64,000 nucleotides of DNA, from the NCBI RefSeq assembly GCF_027744825.2, contig NC_071336.1, positions 23,024,501 to 23,088,500 on the forward strand, written 5' to 3'. The notes beneath the pieces were generated by a model. It did no database searches. It had not been told where the DNA came from and was given only the letters and a program-made list of their open reading frames with translations. This document shows positions 57,075 through 64,000 of this stretch, piece after piece. This stretch comes from Synchiropus splendidus. Taxonomy: Eukaryota; Chordata; Actinopteri; Syngnathiformes; Callionymidae. The position numbers were made by a program, and so were the translations under genes. Position 1 is the first letter of the stretch; each line of letters begins with the position of its first letter.

Positions 57075-57905
57075 TCTAATGGACAGCGATCACCCACGTC
57101 GCACTGGACGGCTTTGAGTGCGAGGAACAACGACAGAGCAGAAGAAGAAAAAAGTATCAACACGCTGTTTATTTTTAACTGAAACTGTCAGCCACGGACG
57201 CCGACGACTATCTGTATCCCCGCGCCCACTATCTAGTCAATTACAAACATTTCCTTGGAGTTCCATCAACTCTGTTCCATCACTCTAATCTGGAAACTAT
57301 ATTGACCAGAGTGTGTTTGTCGGGTACGTGGAGTTTTTTTTTTCTTCCCTTTTTTTCAAGCTCGGAAAACTTTGACAGACAAACGTGCGTGACCCTTGGC
57401 AAGGAAAAGAATGGAGGAGTGGAACCGAAGACCTGGACAGGCCGAGTGTGTCATGCTCTATTTTGTGTTCGTATAACCTTAAAGAATATATTGGTTCCTG
57501 TCCAGTAAAATGTATGGAATAACGGACATCCACTGAAGAAGTGCTCTCCCGCCCAAGGCTTTTATTTTCTGCACGAATGGAAGAATTTCTTTGTTTTGTG
57601 CTGTTAATGGTGTCGCGTGTGGATGCTTGAAAATAAGCCAAATGTAGGCCTCCGACGAGTTTATTATAAGAGGAAAAAAGGCGACGTCTTTGCGCCATCG
57701 GAGCCGAATTTAGAGCCTTTTATTGAAAGAATTATACTATATGATTTATAAAGTACTTATTCACATTACTGTTGTCAACATTTCGGAATCTGCGTAGCTT
57801 TGACTGATTTAATGTTCAGTGACGTTGCTCACCAAATGTACATTGTGGAAACAATAGAAAAAAACTATATATGTCCCGCTTAATAAAAGATATTGTATTG
57901 TATAG
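57075..57905 (+). other. cbln2: 3'UTR of the cerebellin gene, end approximate
   Basis: About 830 bases from the stop codon to the likely cleavage site. Open frames on either strand here (for example minus 57297-57698) are not expected to be translated. The last part is AT-rich. Confidence 0.6.
57882..57887 (+). terminator. cbln2: Polyadenylation signal AATAAA
   Basis: A canonical AATAAA, followed by the T/G-rich TATTGTATTGTATAGG at 57891-57906. Cleavage is expected about 10-25 bases after the hexamer. Confidence 0.65.
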
Positions 57906-59798
57906 GCTAAGCGCTTTTATCACGTGTCTTCAGCCACGTTGCGCGGGCGGGTCCGGTTGCTGTCCAGGGTCCTGAAATCGCGTTGAAACACATAGGCTCA
58001 TGAGGCGTCATTGAGAGAAAATACTTAGTTTATTTATTTTAGTGGATATTGGTTTATTCAATATTTCTGCTTAAACTGGAGCATGAACACACACACACAC
58101 GATTATTTAGTGAAAAGAAATGCAATTGTCTAATGTGTCAGAGTAGCACTCGCTCAAACGCAGTTCAATGAAGTGAATAAAAAAGAACAAAATAGAAGTT
58201 TGGATAAAGTGCAAAGAGATTAACAAGTGGCAACACGTATTAAACACATTTGTAAAGACCTGAATCTCATGAGTATGAACCAGGGTCACAAAGATGGCAG
58301 CCCACAGGGTCCGGTCGAGAGTAGCCTGGTGGCGTGCTGGCAAAATACATACATTTTCATGTTAACTGTCTTTTTATGATCACTTTTATGTTCCCTATTT
58401 GGTTGAAACATTGTTGAAAGAATGTCTTGTTGCTGATAACAGTATATCATCCCAAGTAAATTGTGGAACTGTTGGTGATGCAGAAGTATGCGTCATCAAA
58501 CTGGGGGTGGCGCTTTGCGTCATGAACTGTCTTTGAACAAGCTTGCAGCCTTACAAATGTTGGTGTCCCCAGGTTTAAAGAGTTCAAAACAACACTGCAA
58601 ATTTCTCCAAAAATTCCCCCCTTCATATTTGCACTTTATCCGTCATCAAAAAGCTCAGTGATGGGCCTGCAGTGATGGTGGCTGAAACAATACTGCAGTG
58701 GCACAAGAATCTGAAAACACTTTTTTTGTCGTCCACGCCTGAAACAAAATCTGAAATCAATATTGCAAAAACCTGTAGAATGATCAGGACCTGTTTTAAG
58801 AAACGTTACTGTTCACCAGACAGCTATAGTTTGACAGTATATCTTTTGAAATGACCATTGACGTTCTTGATGTGCAGCTGTAACCGCGGCTCCTTTTAAG
58901 TGTTTTGTCACTTGTGTTCTCACCTACTGTAGAATGGCTCATTAACATTTGTTTTATTTGAGTTATTTGGGGAGACATGGAGTTAAAATGTATGGAATAT
59001 GACAATGCAGATCACCATTGATGTAATATTTGAACTCGAAGTTAACAAATCCAAAATAATTCAGATTTTATGCAGAGTTATATTACATAGAGAAGCTGAT
59101 ATTTTACAATACAATGCTGTTTTTTATTTCATTTTTAAATGAATTTAGAATGCTATTGTGTCATGTGCAGCAGCTAAAATGTAGCAGTAAAAAAACAAAG
59201 AAGAAAGAAAGAAAAAGTCCAGACTGGCTGATCGACTAATGATGCCAACAATACGTCCCAACAAAGCAGCAGAAACTGCCAGTAAATCACAGTGTTTTGG
59301 AAAGCAGATGAAATTGGCCTATAATGTGATAATTGCACTGGTGCTGGAATAAAATGCCGGCTTCCAAATTAGCCCCTTAGATAATTAAGTTAGCCATCAA
59401 ACACGCAAACAACAAAGCAGAGGAATTCAGAGGAAAGATATTTCAGTTTCGAAACTTTCAAGCATGCAAAGTTCTGATGCAGTCTATTCATCTGAGTTTG
59501 TACGCTAAATTGCCAATTTATCTTCATCCCAAATGCAGCCATTACCTATGGATTTTTCTTTATTGCCATCTATTCTTTTTATTTTGGGAGGAAAAATAAC
59601 TTTTTGTGGATAGTGACTTTTATCAGTGGACATGACCTTTTTCCACTTGAGACTGAAACCAGAAATGTGTTGATAAGATGCAGGGTCTCTACCTGTCACT
59701 TGCATGTTGCTAAGGAATTCAGCCTTTTGTGCTTTCAAACTTTCACGCTAAAATGGTCTTATGGTTTATTTAAATCATTACAGAAATGAACAGAGTCA
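57906..59798. other. Intergenic DNA, no gene seen
   Basis: No exon recognised downstream of the cerebellin gene. A short CA tract lies near 58088-58101. Confidence 0.55.
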
Positions 59799-59890
59799 GC
59801 ATGTAGTGCTGTAGCCTCACAGCAAGAGGGTCACGAGTTCAACTCCAGCGAGAGGCAACTCTTGGAGCAAACCTGAGTCCATACTGTGTG
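59799..59890 (+). mobile_element. L2-like repeat fragment
   Basis: GTAGTGCTGTAGCCTCACAG, CAAGAGGGTCACGAGTTCAA and CCATACTGTGTG follow the order of the tRNA-like start of the same fish repeat seen inverted at 18560 (the usual form is '..GCACTGTCGCCTCACAGCAAGAAGGTCCTGGGTTCGA..'). Decayed and truncated. Confidence 0.5.
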
Positions 59891-61174
59891 CATTATATAA
59901 GTTATCTGCTGAGGGATTTCACCTGAAATGTACAGTGGTGGATTGGAATCTTTGTGTTGTTTGACAACAAGTGGCGACCAGTCTTGGGTGTGCACAGCCT
60001 CACCCCAACTAGCTACCCCAACTATTTACATGGTGAAAACTCTTGCATCAGATCTGAGTTATAACAACTGGTGTATACAGTGGCTCTGGCTTTAGGAACC
60101 AGCATCAACCCTAAATGACAAGTTGTGAGCCACATGAAGAAGAAGCAAAATAATACTTTATACATGTGTAAATATAAGATAAAGAAAGGTGTAGGCAACC
60201 GTAAATACATCAGAATATAAGCAAAATGATACTTTATTCTGATGCTTTTTGGTAGAATCTCACAGCTTAAACACAGTTGGCCAGAGGTCGGCAACAGTTT
60301 CGCATTTCATCAGTTGCATTCCAGTTTCAAATTGTGTATTTTTATGAACATTACATATCAGATGTGTAAAACAGGCTGTAAAAGGCATGTATTTTTCATG
60401 ACCTCAGTACAAAACACATTCATTGTTATCCAATGCCAACTGCAATACACAGATACTTGATACCGAGAAGTGCATTTAATATAAGACGCTCATGATATGA
60501 ATGTCATGTATTGTATTACACCACTTATTCATGAATGAGCCTGTTAAATCGCACCTCACACAGCTTCATTACAATCAAAGTGAGAAAGAGCAATTCTCTC
60601 TTATTTATCCTGAAAAGTTGAAACACATATTTTAATCTGCCTCTGGAAAACACATTACATCAATTTTTGCAGTGACAATCATACCTGTGATCTGAGCGCT
60701 GCCCTCACTCCACCGAGCTTCAGCCTCAAATTTAGCTTCTCTTGCAGTCCTGAGTCATCGCAACGTTTAATTACGCTCGATTTCGCATCGGCTGCGGGTG
60801 ACTGGTTCAACATCCACTGTGTGACATATTTTGTGTTTGTTTGAAGAATGCAAATATGGACTTCGTTTCATTCGCACATGAGAGAAACGGCGTGCTCCTC
60901 ATCATTTATCATGTAATGATTTATCTCACAGCTGTCAAAAACAGAGCTGAATGAATGGAGATGCTGAAGGTAGTGAAAAATATCGGAAGTGTTAAAAAGC
61001 CTTAATAATGCAATACTAATAGCGTAAATATAACCATACATAAGGACACATATTTAAATGATCCTTTCTTTCATGTTGTACATGAACATTTGGTACATTT
61101 GGTCCCACATTATTTAGGACAAAAATACAGCAGTAGTGAAAAAACTAAAGATAAAAGCAGCATTGTAGAGGAAC
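59891..61174. other. Intergenic DNA, no gene seen
   Basis: No exon recognised. Confidence 0.55.
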
Positions 61175-61275
61175 TGTTTGTGCGGCAGCCTCACAACAAA
61201 AGTGACCCTGGTTCAAATACGTGTTGTTGAACAACCTGCATTCATTCTGTGTGGAGTTTAAATGTTGTTGTGTGG
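61175..61275 (+). mobile_element. L2-like repeat fragment
   Basis: TGCGGCAGCCTCACAACAAA, GTGACCCTGGTTCAAATACG and CTGTGTGGAGTTTAAATGTT match the start of the same repeat family in order. The copy is diverged and ends after about 100 bp. Confidence 0.55.
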
Positions 61276-64000
61276 GGGCGGCTGTCCGTGTAAATGTCCA
61301 TGGTGTCCCTCACCTTCATGTCCCTCAGGATCACTGGGAATATGTGGTAGAAAACGTCGGTTTTCTGACCAAAAACTCCAGTTTGTAAAGCTGTTAGATT
61401 CATTCATGGATGCAAAAGTCCTTTCCATTAACACTCGCCTAATTATTTCATGACATATTTCGAAGGATTTCTCATAGATTTTTTTACTTCTGTTGGGAGC
61501 AGAAACCTCTAATTGGCGCAGTCACCTTGAAATTTAGATAGCTCCGGTAGCACTTGAGAATTAGATGGAACTTGGTCTGCAGATCAATTAGGATGCCGCT
61601 GGATACTGTTTCCTCGTACAGGGCCAAGCTGACACCTTCAGAGAGAAAACATTTACTTTTCCGTTCAGGGAGCAAAGGTCAATGAAACGTGTTGAGGCTC
61701 GTGTTGGCTGACAACTTTGACTTGCAATTTGTGTGAGGTGTTTTCGTGTACTTGTTGAATACACATCGGAAGTCGTGGTGTACAGACCTCACATGGGTCC
61801 TTTTCTCCTCATTTCTAGTGGAGCTCAGTATAACTTCATATTATGTGCAGGAGGAAACGTCCTTCTTCACCTCCCTCATTGATGACTTGGTTTGTAGGCC
61901 ACTTTATTACCACTGGCCACATTGTGGCAGTGACCAGGGCCCTTACACTCACCAGATCAACTGAACAATCTGTCTTCAATTCACAGGCTCCGGTAAACCT
62001 CATATGATGAACCTAATCTACATCATTACTAGACACTATTTTCTCTCCTCTACATCTCCATTCTCCTTTCCTTGTACAGCACAAACCCAAGGTGACTGTG
62101 ACCTGGATTTACGGTTCCTCTTTTCATTCCTACGTTTTAGCTGTTGCCGGCATGTTAAGTGGATTGTATTGAAGACAACAGGTCTTATCACAAAATTAAC
62201 TGTCTCAGTAACTAGTGACCATGGTATGAAGAGGTTTCTGTGTTTGAAATACATTTTGCAAATAGTGACATGATATTGAACCAAAGTCATTCTGTGTCAG
62301 CAGCACAGTGTGGGTGGGGCTATCTATTATCAACCCTGACTGTTTTGATATTCCACAACAGAATGAAAAGGAAAAAAGAAAAAGAAGCTTTTCATAAAAG
62401 ACAAAAAAATCCATATGCATGTGTTTAATGAGTGACGCCAAGAGCTTTAGCTGTGTGTTTGCAAAATAACTCCAAAACAGACGAACAGATTTCGAATACA
62501 TTTTGGGACAAGAAAGAGATGATTCAAGTTTGTTTGTGTTCCGTGTTACCATCTTGGTCGACAAATGTTTGGATTTGCAAGCTCCTACTGCGTGTGTGTG
62601 TGTGCGTGTCTGTCTGGTTGATCCTCCTAGGGGACCAATTCTTGACAAAACACTCACCTTGGGAGGACCATGGTTAAGTTAAGGGTGAGGGGCTGGAGAA
62701 AGCATTCAGTCAATGCATGTAATGCAATACCAAAGTGTGTGTGTGGTGTGGTCCATTTGTTATTACACGTTATTTCACTGAAATCACTGCTTTTATTTTT
62801 TTCGGCATGATCGCCCAAACAAAACGCTTGTTGTCACGTCACATACCAAAACCTTCAACGTGGAGGGCCGCATGTTTCTGTTCATATCACATAACCTGGT
62901 TCTTCCACAGGGCCCGCAAATGTTATGAATTTAATCGTGTTACTCCCAATGTGCATATACAGGGACACCAATATTTGCCTCCATACTTTTATTTGCGTCG
63001 CCGTTTGTGTGCAAGGACCTTTCGTGAAGCTATTAACTACATTATCCATATATTGAAGTCTGACTGAGAGAAATTTGGATTTCTCCCCAGTGGTCAGACT
63101 ATGCTGTTTACATACATTTAAAAAGTTTGGACTTAGCCCGACCAACACAATAATTTGGTTTCCTGGGGTATGTGCGAAAATTTTTGTTTTTTACAAAATA
63201 CTTCTAGTGATTTTGATATTGGGCGAAATTGAAGTTCGAAATAGCTGAAAAAAATAAAAAGGAAATTGACTTTGCACCACTCCGCTGTGCGTTTAAACCC
63301 GACCCATCAGTGCGTAAGAGAACGCTGAGGCCGGAACTGTTGAGCAAAGACAGAATTAGAGGAAGTGCATCTGCACCTCAAAAGGCTTATTTTGCCATCC
63401 ACTTCCAGTGCTTTCTTTGTCATCCCCGAATTGTGTGACTGTGAATGAGCCTTTTTCAAGCCTTCCCAGGCAAACCTACGGGCGGTTCCTTTTGGGTCTG
63501 AATCTAATGTATGATATCTACTGCCAGAATATTAAAAGGATATGGTCGCTGAATGGTGAGAATCATGACCAGTATTAATGGCTGAGCTCCTTTGATGCCA
63601 TGTTTAAATGACCTTTTCAGCAGTTTCCTTTCAACTGAGGGCTTCTCATTTCGAGGGCCATTTCCGAGATGGCAGGCACCAAGGCTTCCCCCTCGACCAC
63701 CTGTACAATTCATCAGGTTGACATACATGAACGTATTAAAACTTACTCTTCGTCCAATCGAAAACCATGTCCGACTCGGGTCTCACCTTTGGCATTCAAG
63801 TTAGTGTTCACGTCTCACTTTATTTACACTTGAAGTAGGCGACACCAATGCAAGCAGAGAGAACACAGATAGCATGTGGCGGTGGCTTGTTAATAATGCA
63901 TTGGTTTGCCAAACAAATAAATAGACGCATACCACAGACAGACATCAGTCGCCGAACCGCCTCTGTGAGCAGGCCCATCCCTGAAGGATGAGGGGAGGGA
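61276..64000. other. Intergenic DNA, no gene seen
   Basis: No exon recognised. A short GT tract lies at 62592-62604. A 150-codon minus-strand open frame at 62205-62657 has no recognisable domain. Confidence 0.5.

Noticed and set aside
57297..57698. 133-codon minus-strand open frame
   Set aside because: It lies antisense to the 3'UTR of the cerebellin gene and has no recognisable domain.
59820..59860. tRNA-like B box (GAGTTCAACTCC)
   Set aside because: No A box or cloverleaf can be formed; the segment fits the start of a dispersed LINE-type repeat better.
61205..61225. tRNA-like B box (GGTTCAAATAC)
   Set aside because: Same repeat family as above; no tRNA fold.
62205..62657. 150-codon minus-strand open frame
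   Set aside because: No domain and no supporting splice structure; overlapping frames on the other strand.

Overview
The window looks like teleost fish nuclear DNA. It has spliced vertebrate gene structure with GT-AG introns and a polyadenylation signal, long AT dinucleotide microsatellites, and many decayed fish-type transposons (Tc1-like, hAT-like, RTE-like and L2-like pieces). I see no bacterial features, no CRISPR array, no operons, no functional tRNA or rRNA gene and no recognisable viral gene.

Only one intact gene could be supported: a cerebellin, best matched to CBLN2, on the + strand at about 55150-57905. It has a non-coding first exon ending at 55245, a mixed 5'UTR/coding exon (55538-56067), a middle exon (56309-56428) and a last exon (coding to 57074). 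The open frame is 201 codons with all junctions in phase. The product is a secreted C1q-family synaptic organiser with a signal peptide, an N-terminal CxxxC pair and a C-terminal C1q domain. The leader carries two short upstream ORFs, one of them split by the first intron.

The ~55 kb upstream and ~6 kb downstream are a gene desert. It holds microsatellites (8151-8214, 38953-38972, 39661-39775), a perfect 21-bp hairpin (7874-7923) and a series of mobile-element remains: hAT-like elements at 12299-12962 and 15314-15890 (the second with a near-perfect 8-bp target duplication), L2-like LINE tails at 18560-18850, 59799-59890 and 61175-61275, an inverted-repeat element inside an AT microsatellite at 38973-39658, an RTE-like reverse transcriptase relic at 43440-44125 abutting another inverted-repeat element (44126-44443), a deleted Tc1-like element at 45839-46908, an inverted-repeat element at 48123-48985, and a Tc1-like transposase fragment at 52104-52304 followed by hAT-like termini. 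Three CTCF-like motifs (25444, 45609, 54850) lie upstream of the gene; the last is about 400 bp before the first exon.

What the window appears to do: it carries a compact neuronal gene (about 2.8 kb) within a large non-coding territory, the arrangement expected of a developmentally regulated gene with distant enhancers. I found no convincing new biological system. The observations most worth checking are the 5' leader uORFs, the perfect hairpin, the CTCF-like sites and the transposon insertion in the microsatellite.
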